Shown here in pieces: positions 55,321 through 63,702 of a DNA stretch of 64,000 nt. The stretch is from Sulfurimonas sediminis (lineage in GTDB: Bacteria > Campylobacterota > Campylobacteria > Campylobacterales > Sulfurimonadaceae): positions 744,001-808,000 of the forward strand of contig NZ_CP041235.1 of assembly GCF_014905115.1 (NCBI RefSeq). The letters run 5' to 3'. The position numbers and the translations under genes were made by a program. How positions within the stretch are numbered: the stretch's first letter is position 1; each line of letters starts with the position of its first letter. The notes under the pieces are model-generated. The model searched no databases. It was given only the letters and a program-made list of their open reading frames with translations, and was not told where the DNA came from.

Positions 55321-56160
55321 ATCAAATTAACACGCACAAAAGCCTTACTTGAATCGCTAAAAAGTATCCCAGACTATAGAGTAGATACAGGGAAGATAGA
55401 ATATCCATTGCACGAAGTTCTTTTCATGACACTTTTTGCACTTATCAAAGGAAATACAACTTTTAAGGATATATTTTCATGGATGATATATAACAAAGAC
55501 AATGCAATACTCAAAGAGATTTTTGATAAAGAAGAGATAACGATTCCTTCCAAATCAACATATCATCGTTTATTGATAAACACAGATAATAATGCTTTGG
55601 AAAAAGTATTTAGAGAGTTCTTTTTTCCATTCATTGCACAAGAAAATATTGCTATTGACGGGAAGTGGCTGAGAGGTAGCGACGTGAATGGTCAATACAC
55701 ACAGGAAAGACATAAAGCAATACTAAATATCTTGGATAAAGATATAAAAATAGTGTTTGCTCACAAGTTTTTAGATAAAAATAAGAGTAGCGAAATTACT
55801 GCACTCAAAGAGGTTTTAAACGATAATATTTTTAGTAATGAAGGACAGATATTTTCTTTTGATGCACTCCTTACTCAATCAGAGATTCTCAACACTATTG
55901 ATGAGCAAGGTAACAGATATATAGCAAAACTCAAAGATAACCAAAAACACCTCAAAGAGAAGGCTATAAAGACCATAGAAGAGTTTAATCAGCCTACAGA
56001 TAGAGTTGATGATGAAGATAGCTATTTAACTGAAAACAACAAAAGAGTCTCTCGAAAAGTAGAAGTTTTTCAAAATAAAAGTGCTGATTTAGTTATGTAT
56101 CATGAGAACTTTCAAAATATTCGAGAGCGTAAAAAATTCTGTGTCAGCTACCATTTGTAA
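55321..56160 (+). pseudogene. ISAs1-type transposase of a different lineage, start and end lost
   Basis: About 279 codons open from 55321, with no ATG: the expected start is ATC, preceded by AAGGAG. Motifs AIDGKWLRG, FSFDALLTQ and IAKLKDNQKHL show the ISAs1/H-repeat family, but the sequence is not the same as copies 1-3. The C-terminal catalytic Glu region is missing: the frame ends soon after RERKKFCVS. It is an old, truncated element, abutting the IS3-type element. Confidence 0.8.
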
Positions 56161-56276
56161 CACCTAACTACAACTCTAAATACTCATCCAGCCTCCCCTC
56201 GAAAAAGATAGCTAATTGATGTGGCTACACTTATTCATACTCAGAACATTTAGCGATTCTGAGATAAAATATCAGT

Positions 56277-56609
56277 ATGAGTAAGGATAAAAAGAAGATG
56301 AAAAACAGTAAATACACAAGAGAATTTCGAGATTCAAGCGTACAGTTGGTCATGAATTCAAACGAATCAACAGCAAAGATTGCAAAAGATTTAGATGTCA
56401 ATGAAAAGACGCTTTATAATTGGGTACGAGAGTATAAAAAAGCTAATAATATTCCCATAGCAGCACGAGGTGGCTTTGCAAATAGCAGTACTGTTAAAGA
56501 AACCGCCGAAGAAGAGAATAAACGCCTGCGTGCAGAGAACAAACTTCTTAAGCAAGAGCGCGATATATTAAAAAAGGCAACAGCGTATTTCGCCAAAGGA
56601 ACTCTGTGA
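56277..56609 (+). CDS. IS3 OrfA (helix-turn-helix)
   Basis: 110 residues. [41 protein letters not shown] is the HTH_Tnp_1 DNA-binding domain; the C-terminal half holds a leucine-zipper-like helix ([21 protein letters not shown]). It overlaps orfB by four bases (GTGA) and would be joined to it by frameshifting in an active element. Confidence 0.92.
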   Translation: MSKDKKKMKNSKYTREFRDSSVQLVMNSNESTAKIAKDLDVNEKTLYNWVREYKKANNIPIAARGGFANSSTVKETAEEENKRLRAENKLLKQERDILKKATAYFAKGTL

Positions 56610-57525
56610 AATACGCATGGATACAAGAACACTCAAACGAGTTTCAAATAACAATTATGTGCAAAGTGCTAAAGGTTGATAAGGCAAGTTATTACCACTG
56701 GATAAAACAAGGTTGCCAACTTCAACAAGTAGATGAAAAACTTAATGAACTTATTGAGATTATCTTCATACAGGGTAGAGAAAATTACGGCACAAGGCGC
56801 ATCAAGGATAAGTTAGTACAAAGATATGGCTTTATCGTTTCTCGTCGCCGTATAGGGCGTATAATGCGTGAGTTGGGACTTGTTGCAAAGACGAAAAAAA
56901 GACACAGAATTAATACAACAAACTCAAATCACAACTTGCCTGTTGCACCAAATCTCTTAAACAGAGATTTCTATGCTTCGTATCCAGATGAGAAATATGT
57001 TGGAGAGGTCCTGCCCTTTGGGTATATAACCTATATTCCAACAAATGAAGGATGGTTGTATTTAGCAACTGTCATAGATTTATACTCCCGTCGTATCGTT
57101 GGCTGGTCGATGGATGACAGTATGAAAGTATCACTTGTGAATGATGCCCTTAATATGGCATTAATAAATCGAAACCCTTCAAAGGGTTTAATCTGGCATA
57201 CCGACAGAGGAAGCCAGTATGCTTCATATGCTCATAGGGATTTATTGCAGCAACACGGCATCGTTCAGAGTATGTCACGCAAGGGAAACTGTTGGGATAA
57301 CGCGGTAGCTGACTAGGTACCCCTTGAGGGTAAAGCTTTTTTCATACCCTAAAAACTGAACTCATTTATCATGAGACTTTTGAGACAAAAGCACAAGCTA
57401 ATCAGGCTATATTTGAGTATATTGAGGTTTATTATAACCGACAAAGAATGCACTCTGCAAATGGTAATTTATCACCTGTGGAGTTTGAAGAAAAAATGAT
57501 GTTACAACTTGAAACAGCAGCTTAG
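56606..57525 (+). pseudogene. IS3 OrfB transposase broken by a 20-bp palindromic insertion
   Basis: The rve integrase core is recognisable: [15 protein letters not shown] (first Asp), [11 protein letters not shown] (second Asp), then GNCWDNAVA at the point where the catalytic Glu (AVAESFF in relatives) should be. There 20 bases (57313-57332) have been inserted, giving a TAG stop. After them the normal sequence resumes (AGC TTT TTT CAT ACC) and continues to YYNRQRMHSANG and the stop at 57525. No active transposase can be made. Confidence 0.88.
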
Positions 57526-57564
57526 AATCTTTATGGATAAGTATGAAATAGGGTTGACACATCA

Positions 57565-57751
57565 CTTCTACCAGTTGTTTTACTAATGGAGCAAGTACTC
57601 CATCTTTACCGCTTATATTTTTACCGTTCATTATATCAGCAACTGCATCGTTAAAATCAAAATCTGTCTCTATTATTTTACTCATCTTTATCAACCTTTT
57701 ATATTCTTATTATATCAGGCTTGTATATTTCACAACATTTTGAACACTCCC
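57565..57751 (-). mobile_element. 5' fragment of an IS256-family element
   Basis: The minus strand from about 57751 begins with a terminal-repeat-like sequence (GGGAGTGTTCAAAATG) followed by a transposase start at ATG 57685 reading DFNDAVADIMNGKNISGKDG and VLAPLVKQLVE, the N-terminus typical of Mutator/IS256 transposases. It is cut at 57564 by the IS3 element; the remainder is not in the window. It itself cuts ISAs1 copy 3. Confidence 0.75.
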
Positions 57752-58452
57752 GTTTTATATCTCTTGAAATTTCATCTATTTTATCAAGTAAGGTTTTTTG
57801 ATTATCTTTTACCTTGGCAATATATTTTGAACCACTATTTTCAATAGCATCAAGAGTTTTTTTGGGTATTCATTGCATCAAAAGTAAAGATAAATTCATC
57901 TCCCAATTCCCCTATCATAGCCTGAAGGGCAGGTATTTCATTCGACTTCTCTGCTATTTGTTGATGAGCAATTATTACCCCTATCTCAGATAAAACAGCA
58001 CCAACTACTTCTATTGATCTCTTATCTTTGTATTTGCTGCCATTCATAACCTTGCCATCTACGCTCAGGTGCTTTCCTCTTGTATCGACATAGGTTCTTA
58101 TCCATTTCCTAAAAACAACTTCAACTTCTTGGCTATCAACTTTCGCTAACACATCAGAAACCAAACTTTTCTTTGGTGTTAATATAAACTCTACACCTAA
58201 TAATCTTTTAACTTGTTCTTTTTGAATATGCTTCTCTATCCAAATAGATATTTGCTTATAGTCAGTTGCTCCCATCAATCCAGCCAATACTGAAAGATAT
58301 AAAATATGTTCTAGTCGGTGTCTTTTACCTTGAGGTTTCCGATAGTCTGTCACCTCTGAAAACAATTTTAAAAGTTGATTTGATTGGGCTTGATCTGCAT
58401 ACCCTCTTATAGAACGCTTTTTCGCTAATTTTTCTCTTGTTTTTGTTGCCAT
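57752..58452 (-). pseudogene. ISAs1 transposase, N-terminal part only
   Basis: Codons 1-200 (58452 to 57850) are identical in protein to the other copies, including LSVDGK and FDAMNTQK, with the same A7 frameshift near 57857-57863. A short stretch of the second frame (SKYIAKVKDNQ) follows before the element is cut at 57752. Confidence 0.92.
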
Positions 58453-58530
58453 ATGTAATCACTTTAGTTTTTTAGAGTTTAAGCAATTATTGTTCTTCTT
58501 TTAAATTCCTGTTTTTTTAGGATTGGGGTG
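57752..58530 (-). mobile_element. ISAs1 copy 3, truncated
   Basis: The 5' 779 bases of the element, from the terminal repeat CACCCCAATCCT (inverted, ending 58530) to the point (57752) where the IS256 fragment begins. Sequence matches copies 1 and 2 almost base for base. No target duplication can be seen since the other end is lost. Confidence 0.92.
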
Positions 58531-58594
58531 GGAGATTGAAATGAAAGTCAACATTTTATAACTCTATAAGTAATAAAAGATTATAATTCAAAAA

Positions 58595-58915
58595 ATGAAT
58601 TTTAGGAACACCGTATTGCAAAATGATGAACTGATACTGAATGTACTTAGAAAAATAGAGAACTCAAAAAGTCAAAAAAGTTTGGCACATGAACTGAGTC
58701 TCAGTGTCGGAAAAGTAAACTATGTCCTCAAAGCCCTCATAGAAAAAGGCTTGGTAAAAGCCGAAAACTTTTTCGCAAACAAACATAAAAACCAGTACAA
58801 ATACCTCCTGACAGAAGAAGGCATAAAAGCCAAAATAGACCTCACAAAAAAATTCATCGCAAGAAAAAAATCGGAATATGAAGAGTTGCAAAGAGAGTTG
58901 GAAAATGAGTTGTAA
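58595..58915 (+). CDS. MarR-type EPS-associated transcriptional regulator
   Basis: 106 residues. A winged helix (LSVGKVNYVLKALIEKGLVKAENF) followed by TEEGIKAKIDLTKKFIARKKSEYEELQREL, the layout of the small MarR regulators found at the head of exopolysaccharide clusters. It starts the polysaccharide genes here, 64 bases after ISAs1 copy 3, and is followed immediately (ATG next to the TAA) by the fusion gene. Confidence 0.85.
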   Translation: MNFRNTVLQNDELILNVLRKIENSKSQKSLAHELSLSVGKVNYVLKALIEKGLVKAENFFANKHKNQYKYLLTEEGIKAKIDLTKKFIARKKSEYEELQRELENEL

Positions 58916-60865
58916 ATGAGATTATCAATTTTTGAAATACGATCAATTTTAAATACATTTCATGAAGTTTTTGGTAGCGGGAAAGTTTATCTTTTCGGTA
59001 GTCGTGTAGATGACACCAAAAAAGGTGGTGATATAGATTTGTATTTTGAAGTAGAAAACCAAGAGAATCTTTTTGATAAAAAAATTGATTTTCTTGTAAA
59101 GCTGCAAAGTAAAATTGGTGAACAAAAAATTGATATAGTGTTTGCTAAAGATAGATTGAGAAGTATTGAAAAAGAGATAGCAGGAAATAAAATGGAACTT
59201 AGCATAGAAAAAATAAGATTAGAAAAATATTTTCATGAATGTGACAAACATATTCAACGCTTAGAAGAGGCTTATGCAGATATAGCAAATAAAATACCTT
59301 TGACAGCTAAGGATTATATAGAGCTAGATAAAGCTAGTGTTCAGGCACTCGATCAATACATCTTTAGATTTTCAAAACTTCAAGATACAATGGGAGATAA
59401 AATATTTAGACTTATTTTTTCACTTTATAACGAAACAAATGAAGCCATCCCTTTTAGGGATTTGTTAAATAAACTAGAAAAACTAGGTTTTTTGTATAGT
59501 GCAAAAGAGTGGATAAATTTACGCAATATTCGAAATGAGATAGCACATCAGTATGATGACGAACTAGAAGAATCAAGTCGTGCAATCAACAATATAGTGA
59601 TGCAAAAAGCCATCATCATAAAAATATATCAAAATATCGTAGATAAATATCATTACAGGACCGGTACTTCAGTGCCGGCTGATGAAGCAAATGAAAGGGA
59701 TAGAAAAACAATGAAAATAGCAATAGCAGGTACAGGGTATGTTGGCTTGTCAAATGGTTTACTTTTAGCACAAAATAACGAAGTCGTAGCACTGGACATC
59801 ATTCCCGAAAAAGTTGCAATGCTACAGAAGAAAATAAGCCCCATAGAAGATAAAGAGATAGAAGAGTACTTAAAAAAAGATGACATAAACTTTAAAGCTA
59901 CTTTAGATAAAAAAGAGGCATATACGGCTGCAAACTTTATCATCATAGCCACACCAACTGACTATGACCCAGATACCAACTATTTTAATACTAAAACTAT
60001 AGAATATGTTGTAAAAGATGTACTGGAAATAAACCCAGATGCAACGATGGTCATAAAATCTACTGTACCGGTTGGCTACACAAAAAGTTTAAGAGAAAAA
60101 TTTAAGACTGACAACATCATCTTTTCTCCAGAATTTCTGAGAGAGGGAAAAGCACTGCATGATAACTTATACCCAAGTAGAATAATAGTAGGAGAAAAAA
60201 GTAAACGCGCAGAGACTTTTGCAAATTTACTAGCCGAGGGTGCTATAAAAGAAAATATTGACATCTTGTTTACTGACTCTACCGAGGCAGAGGCTATAAA
60301 ACTCTTTGCAAATACTTACCTGGCTATGAGAGTGGCATACTTCAATGAACTGGACTCTTATGCACAAACGCACAATCTGGATGCAAGACAGATCATAGAG
60401 GGTGTAGGGCTAGACCCTCGCATAGGAATGCATTACAATAACCCAAGTTTTGGATATGGCGGATACTGTTTACCAAAAGATACCAAACAACTCAGAGCAA
60501 ACTACGAAAATGTTCCATGTAACTTAATAAGTGCCATAGTAGAAGCAAATAGTACTAGAAAAGATTTTATAGCACAAAGCATAATTGACAGGCTCAGAAC
60601 CGGTACTTCAGTGCCGGCAAATAAAATAGTAGGCATCTACAGACTTACTATGAAAAGCGGAAGCGATAACTTTAGAAGCTCAGCCATTCAAGGCATCATG
60701 AAACGTATAAAAGCAAAAGGTGTTGAAGTAGTTATATATGAGCCTGTAATGCAAGAAGAGACTTTTTTTAACTCTAAAGTTATTAAAGATTTAGACGAGT
60801 TTAAACGAGTGAGTGATGTCAAAGAGAAAGTGTATACTCGTGATATTTTTCAAAGTGACAGCTAA
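58916..60865 (+). CDS. Nucleotidyltransferase-HEPN protein fused in frame to UDP-sugar dehydrogenase via REPs
   Basis: 649 codons. Residues 1-100: MNT-type nucleotidyltransferase ([20 protein letters not shown], the GSR...DID core). Residues 105-245: helical HEPN domain with RNEIAH (RX4H) near 212-217. Residues about 249-256 read RTGTSVPA, coded by a REP at 59658-59682. From M266 on: UDP-glucose/GDP-mannose dehydrogenase. MNT and HEPN are normally an antitoxin-toxin pair or a fused protein that ends here; the REP seems to have replaced the stop. Whether the long protein is made or the dehydrogenase starts at its own ATG (59711) is unknown. Confidence 0.75.
   Translation: MRLSIFEIRSILNTFHEVFGSGKVYLFGSRVDDTKKGGDIDLYFEVENQENLFDKKIDFLVKLQSKIGEQKIDIVFAKDRLRSIEKEIAGNKMELSIEKIRLEKYFHECDKHIQRLEEAYADIANKIPLTAKDYIELDKASVQALDQYIFRFSKLQDTMGDKIFRLIFSLYNETNEAIPFRDLLNKLEKLGFLYSAKEWINLRNIRNEIAHQYDDELEESSRAINNIVMQKAIIIKIYQNIVDKYHYRTGTSVPADEANERDRKTMKIAIAGTGYVGLSNGLLLAQNNEVVALDIIPEKVAMLQKKISPIEDKEIEEYLKKDDINFKATLDKKEAYTAANFIIIATPTDYDPDTNYFNTKTIEYVVKDVLEINPDATMVIKSTVPVGYTKSLREKFKTDNIIFSPEFLREGKALHDNLYPSRIIVGEKSKRAETFANLLAEGAIKENIDILFTDSTEAEAIKLFANTYLAMRVAYFNELDSYAQTHNLDARQIIEGVGLDPRIGMHYNNPSFGYGGYCLPKDTKQLRANYENVPCNLISAIVEANSTRKDFIAQSIIDRLRTGTSVPANKIVGIYRLTMKSGSDNFRSSAIQGIMKRIKAKGVEVVIYEPVMQEETFFNSKVIKDLDEFKRVSDVKEKVYTRDIFQSDS
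59658..59682 (+). repeat. Coding plus REP at the HEPN-dehydrogenase junction
   Basis: GGACCGGTACTTCAGTGCCG and its GCTGA tail: the CCGGTAC-TTCA-GTGCCGG stem of the REP family with foot GGA(A). It is read as R-T-G-T-S-V-P-A-D with no stop in this frame. Confidence 0.88.
59711..60865 (+). CDS. UDP-glucose/GDP-mannose dehydrogenase family
   Basis: 384 residues if translated from ATG 59711 (AAAGGG is 12 bases upstream). NAD motif [10 protein letters not shown] at the start, then ATPTDY, STVPVG, EFLREG, and the catalytic Cys in [14 protein letters not shown]. It oxidises a nucleotide sugar twice to the uronic acid, for capsule or [11 protein letters not shown] appears a second time within it (60597-60618), in a loop before [18 protein letters not shown] where relatives have no such insertion. 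The whole frame is open from 58916. Confidence 0.88.
   Translation: MKIAIAGTGYVGLSNGLLLAQNNEVVALDIIPEKVAMLQKKISPIEDKEIEEYLKKDDINFKATLDKKEAYTAANFIIIATPTDYDPDTNYFNTKTIEYVVKDVLEINPDATMVIKSTVPVGYTKSLREKFKTDNIIFSPEFLREGKALHDNLYPSRIIVGEKSKRAETFANLLAEGAIKENIDILFTDSTEAEAIKLFANTYLAMRVAYFNELDSYAQTHNLDARQIIEGVGLDPRIGMHYNNPSFGYGGYCLPKDTKQLRANYENVPCNLISAIVEANSTRKDFIAQSIIDRLRTGTSVPANKIVGIYRLTMKSGSDNFRSSAIQGIMKRIKAKGVEVVIYEPVMQEETFFNSKVIKDLDEFKRVSDVKEKVYTRDIFQSDS
60597..60618 (+). repeat. Coding plus REP within the dehydrogenase gene
   Basis: The CCGGTAC-TTCA-GTGCCGG stem with foot GAA; translated RTGTSVPAN in the same frame as the element at 59658. It sits where homologues go directly from the helix ending in ...SIIDRL to KIVGIYRL. 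Confidence 0.87.
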
Positions 60866-60867
60866 AG

Positions 60868-62223
60868 ATGGATAACAATATTGTATCACTTATAAAGCAA
60901 GGTGAAAGTCAAACTGTTGAGTTTAAAACTTCATTTGGCAAAGAGGTTGTCGTTTCTGTGGTGGCTTTTGCTAATGCTCAAGGTGGTAAAATTTTTATAG
61001 GTGTTAATGACAATGGCAGTATAATTGGCATAGACATACATAATGAAACGCTTAAAGATTGGATAAACCAAATAAAAGTAAATACCCAACCTCAAATATT
61101 GGTCGATATTTATAAAATTGAGATAAATGCAAAGAGTATAGCAGTTGTAGATATAAAAGAATACCCTCTAAAACCTATAGCGTATAAAAATCGATACTAC
61201 AAAAGAGTCCAAAACTCAAATCATCTTATGAGCCTTGATGAGATAGCAAATATGCATCTGCAAACTATTAACTCCAGTTGGGATTATTATATAGACGAAA
61301 GACATGATTTTGATGATATATCACAAGAAAATATAGAGTATTTTATAGAAAAAGTAGAACAAAATCTTGGGAAAACATTTAGTGATGACCCGATGACTAT
61401 CCTCAAAAAGTATGAGCTTATAAAAGAAGGTAAACTTACTTGGGGAGCATACCTGCTTTTTACCTCTAACAACTCAGCCATAACAGCTTTTCAAATAGGA
61501 AGATTTAAAGACCCTATAACTATCATAGACAACATAGATATAAATACAAACCTTTTTAAGCAGATTGATACTGCCATAGAGTTCATAAAAAAACATCTTA
61601 TGACAGAGTTTATTATTACAGGAGAGCCTCAAAGGACGGTAAAGTATGATTATCCACTTGAAGCCATCAGAGAGATAGTGATAAATATGGTAGTACATAG
61701 AGACTACAGAGATAGTGGCAACTCTATCATAAAAATATTTGATGATAAAATAGAGTTTTTTAACCCTGGTAAACTCTATGGTAACTTAACAGTAGAAGAA
61801 CTTTTAAGTGGTAACTACTCATCACAAACTAGAAATAGAGCAGTAGCTAGAGCCTTTAAAGAAGCAGGTATCATAGAGAGATACGGTTCAGGTATCGCTA
61901 GAATACAAGATGAATGTAAAAAGCATGGCAAAGTTGAAGTAAAGTTTGAAGAGTTTCAGCATGGTTTTAAGATAATACTTGCAAAAATAGAAAAAAAATC
62001 TAATGTCGGAGTAAATGTCGGAGTAAATGTCGGAGTAAATGTCGGAGTAAATGATATCTATGAATTCATAGCTAAAAATCAACCTATCAAAGCAAATGTA
62101 ATATCTTCAAACTTTCCAAAAGTTACACAAAGAACTATAGAGAGATACATAAAACAACTCAAAGACGAGGATAAAATAGAGTTTATAGGTGCACCAAAAA
62201 CCGGAGGGTATATAGTAAAATGA
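60868..62223 (+). CDS. AlbA_2 (Schlafen-like/AAA_4) putative transcriptional regulator, RecG-like
   Basis: 451 residues. N-terminal AlbA_2/AAA_4 domain: [42 protein letters not shown]. Middle HATPase_c_4-like part with [16 protein letters not shown] and FNPGKL. After a 4-fold NVGV repeat (about 379-394), a winged-helix C-terminus ([14 protein letters not shown]). Such genes are accessory and common in mobile or variable regions. It starts three bases after the dehydrogenase stop and its stop overlaps the next ATG (ATGA). Confidence 0.85.
   Translation: MDNNIVSLIKQGESQTVEFKTSFGKEVVVSVVAFANAQGGKIFIGVNDNGSIIGIDIHNETLKDWINQIKVNTQPQILVDIYKIEINAKSIAVVDIKEYPLKPIAYKNRYYKRVQNSNHLMSLDEIANMHLQTINSSWDYYIDERHDFDDISQENIEYFIEKVEQNLGKTFSDDPMTILKKYELIKEGKLTWGAYLLFTSNNSAITAFQIGRFKDPITIIDNIDINTNLFKQIDTAIEFIKKHLMTEFIITGEPQRTVKYDYPLEAIREIVINMVVHRDYRDSGNSIIKIFDDKIEFFNPGKLYGNLTVEELLSGNYSSQTRNRAVARAFKEAGIIERYGSGIARIQDECKKHGKVEVKFEEFQHGFKIILAKIEKKSNVGVNVGVNVGVNVGVNDIYEFIAKNQPIKANVISSNFPKVTQRTIERYIKQLKDEDKIEFIGAPKTGGYIVK
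62002..62049 (+). repeat. Four perfect tandem copies of a 12-bp unit in frame
   Basis: AATGTCGGAGTA repeated four times without a mismatch, coding (NVGV)4 as a linker. Copy-number change would lengthen or shorten the linker by four residues without a frameshift. Confidence 0.95.
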
Positions 62224-62510
62224 TAGATAGTTCAACATTAGTAAAATCTAAAAAGATTTTGGTGACAGGAACAGCCGGCTTTACAGGCTTTCACTTAGCT
62301 AAAAAACTACTCGAGCGTGGTGATGAAGTAGTGGGAATTGACAATATAAATGACTACTACGATGTAAATCTTAAACATGCAAGACTAAAAGAACTTGGCA
62401 TGGAAGGAACCGATGCTCTGTCTTCGGCTGACAACGCAGAAGCAGGTAATGTAGAAGAAAAACTATGTATGATTGACATAGAAAATATAATGGAGCTACT
62501 CAATGAATGA
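62220..62510 (+). pseudogene. UDP-glucuronate epimerase, N-terminal fragment 1
   Basis: 96 codons. [19 protein letters not shown] (NAD-binding GxxGxxG, with FIG changed to FTG) and [17 protein letters not shown] mark an SDR epimerase of the UDP-glucuronate 4-epimerase type, normally about 330-350 residues. After ELGM comes a REP-like stretch ([13 protein letters not shown]) and then 25 residues to a stop where the ORF6N gene starts. The catalytic Tyr region is missing. Confidence 0.8.
62406..62431 (+). repeat. Coding REP-like palindrome in epimerase fragment 1
   Basis: GGAACCGATGC then CTGTCTTCGG and CTGA: the REP foot and tail with a diverged stem and a degenerate loop. Read as GTDALSSAD, the same reading frame relative to the REP as at 59658 and 60597. 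Confidence 0.55.
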
Positions 62511-63340
62511 ACTCATAATAGATAATCAAACCATACAAAATAAAATCTATACGATTAGAGATACTCAGGTGATGGTAGATAGTAATTTGGCAGAACTGTA
62601 TGGGGTTCAAACAAAAAGAATTAATGAAGCTGTTAAAAATAATCTTGATAAATTTCAGGAGGATTTCTTTTTTCAACTAAATGATGAAGAGTTTAGTATT
62701 TTGCGGTCGAAAGTTTCGACCACAAAATTTGCTAAAACAAGAATAAATCCTAAAGTTTTTACAGAGCAAGGTGTTTATATGCTAGCAACTATACTAAAAA
62801 GTAAAACTGCTTCACAAACAACTGTCTTTATTATCAGAACATTTGCGAATATGCGAAAGTTTTTACTATCAAACGCCAGTATATTTCAAAGACTAGATAC
62901 ACTAGAAACTAAGCAGATACAAACTAAGCTAGAATCAGATGAAAAGTTCAAAAAACTATTTGACGCCATAGAAGAAAAAGGAACACCTCAAAAACAGTAT
63001 ATCTTCTATGATGGTCAGATATTTGATGCCTATCTTTTCGTAAGCGATATTATAAAAAGTGCCAAAACTTCTATAAAACTGATAGATAACTTTATAGATG
63101 AGAGTACATTAGTATTGTTTACTAAAAGTGATGCAAATATAAAGACAACTATTTACACTAAAACCATCTCTAAACAGTTACAATTGGACTTAAAGAGGTA
63201 TAATTCTCAATACCAACCTATAGAGATAAAAAAATTTGACTTATCACTTTGGGGCTAGTTTAAAAGACTTAGGCAAAAAATGGTTTGCAGTTTCTAAGAT
63301 GGATATAAACTCATTTGAAATGATGGAGAGGTTAAAATAA
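62503..63340 (+). pseudogene. ORF6N/KilA-N domain protein with a C-terminal deletion
   Basis: The open part is 251 residues (62503-63258): QTIQNKIYTIRDTQVMVD, LAELYGVQTKRINEAVKNN and NPKVFTEQGVYMLATIL form the ORF6N DNA-binding domain, followed by a helical linker and KSAKTSIKLIDNFIDESTLVLF. The frame then breaks in FDLSLWG, but an alternate frame continues HFGASLKDLGKKWFAVSKM and ends at TAA 63340, as in complete relatives. A deletion of a few dozen bases between two TATCAC-like repeats explains this. It overlaps the epimerase fragment by eight bases. Confidence 0.82.
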
Positions 63341-63378
63341 TATGATAAGATCTAAAGCTCAATGCAGGGAGGCACTAA

Positions 63379-63702
63379 ATGCCGAGTCGTAAAATACTAG
63401 TAACAGGAACAGCAGGATTTATAGGCTACCACTTAGCAAAAAAATTACTTGAGCGTGGTGATGAGGTAGTAGGACTTGATAATATCAATGACTACTATGA
63501 TGCAAATCTTAAACATGTACGATTAAGTGAATTAGGCATAAACGGAACCGATGCTTTAGCTTCGGCCAACAACGCAGAAGCAAATATAAAAGAGAAATCA
63601 ATATATTCAACAAAATACAAAAATCATAAATACGTAAAACTTTTTGAATTAGAAAAGTTTAATGTTGTGATGTATAAAAATTCGTATGGAGAGAATAAGT
63701 GA
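63379..63702 (+). pseudogene. UDP-glucuronate epimerase, N-terminal fragment 2
   Basis: 107 codons. A second copy of the epimerase start: [36 protein letters not shown], then [13 protein letters not shown] from a REP-like stretch, YKNHKYVKL and ELEKFNVV, which is the normal third strand with residues missing before it. It ends at a TGA in the CapD-like gene overlap. The ATG lies in a small palindrome (GGCACTAAATGCC, 63368-63380), itself REP-like. Confidence 0.78.
63544..63568 (+). repeat. Coding REP-like palindrome in epimerase fragment 2
   Basis: GGAA foot, stem CCGATGC-TTTA-GCTTCGG (one T.T at the position where other copies have T.G), and the TTTA loop. Read as GTDALASAN in the same frame as the other three coding copies. 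Its fit to the REP pattern is better than fragment 1's. Confidence 0.65.

Larger units (their letters stand above)
56217..57564 (+). mobile_element. IS3-family element, transposase disrupted
   Basis: 1348 bp bounded by imperfect ends starting TGATGTG (56217 and, inverted, 57564), matching at 19 of 24 positions. It holds overlapping orfA and orfB. It has landed in the N-terminal part of an IS256-family transposase gene (57565 onward, minus strand). Flanking bases AAT and CTT do not form a target duplication, so the left side was rearranged. Confidence 0.85.

Noticed and set aside
57407-57564. 95-residue minus-strand frame as a gene
   Set aside because: Only its first 40 residues are IS256 transposase; the rest is the reverse of the IS3 end.
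56214-57567. Target-site duplication of the IS3 element
   Set aside because: Three bases on each side (AAT and CTT) do not match in any reasonable choice of ends.
62406-62431. Treating [13 protein letters not shown] as native epimerase sequence only
   Set aside because: The stretch matches REP foot, tail and, in the second copy, stem and loop, and sits where I remember no such insertion; still marked with moderate confidence.
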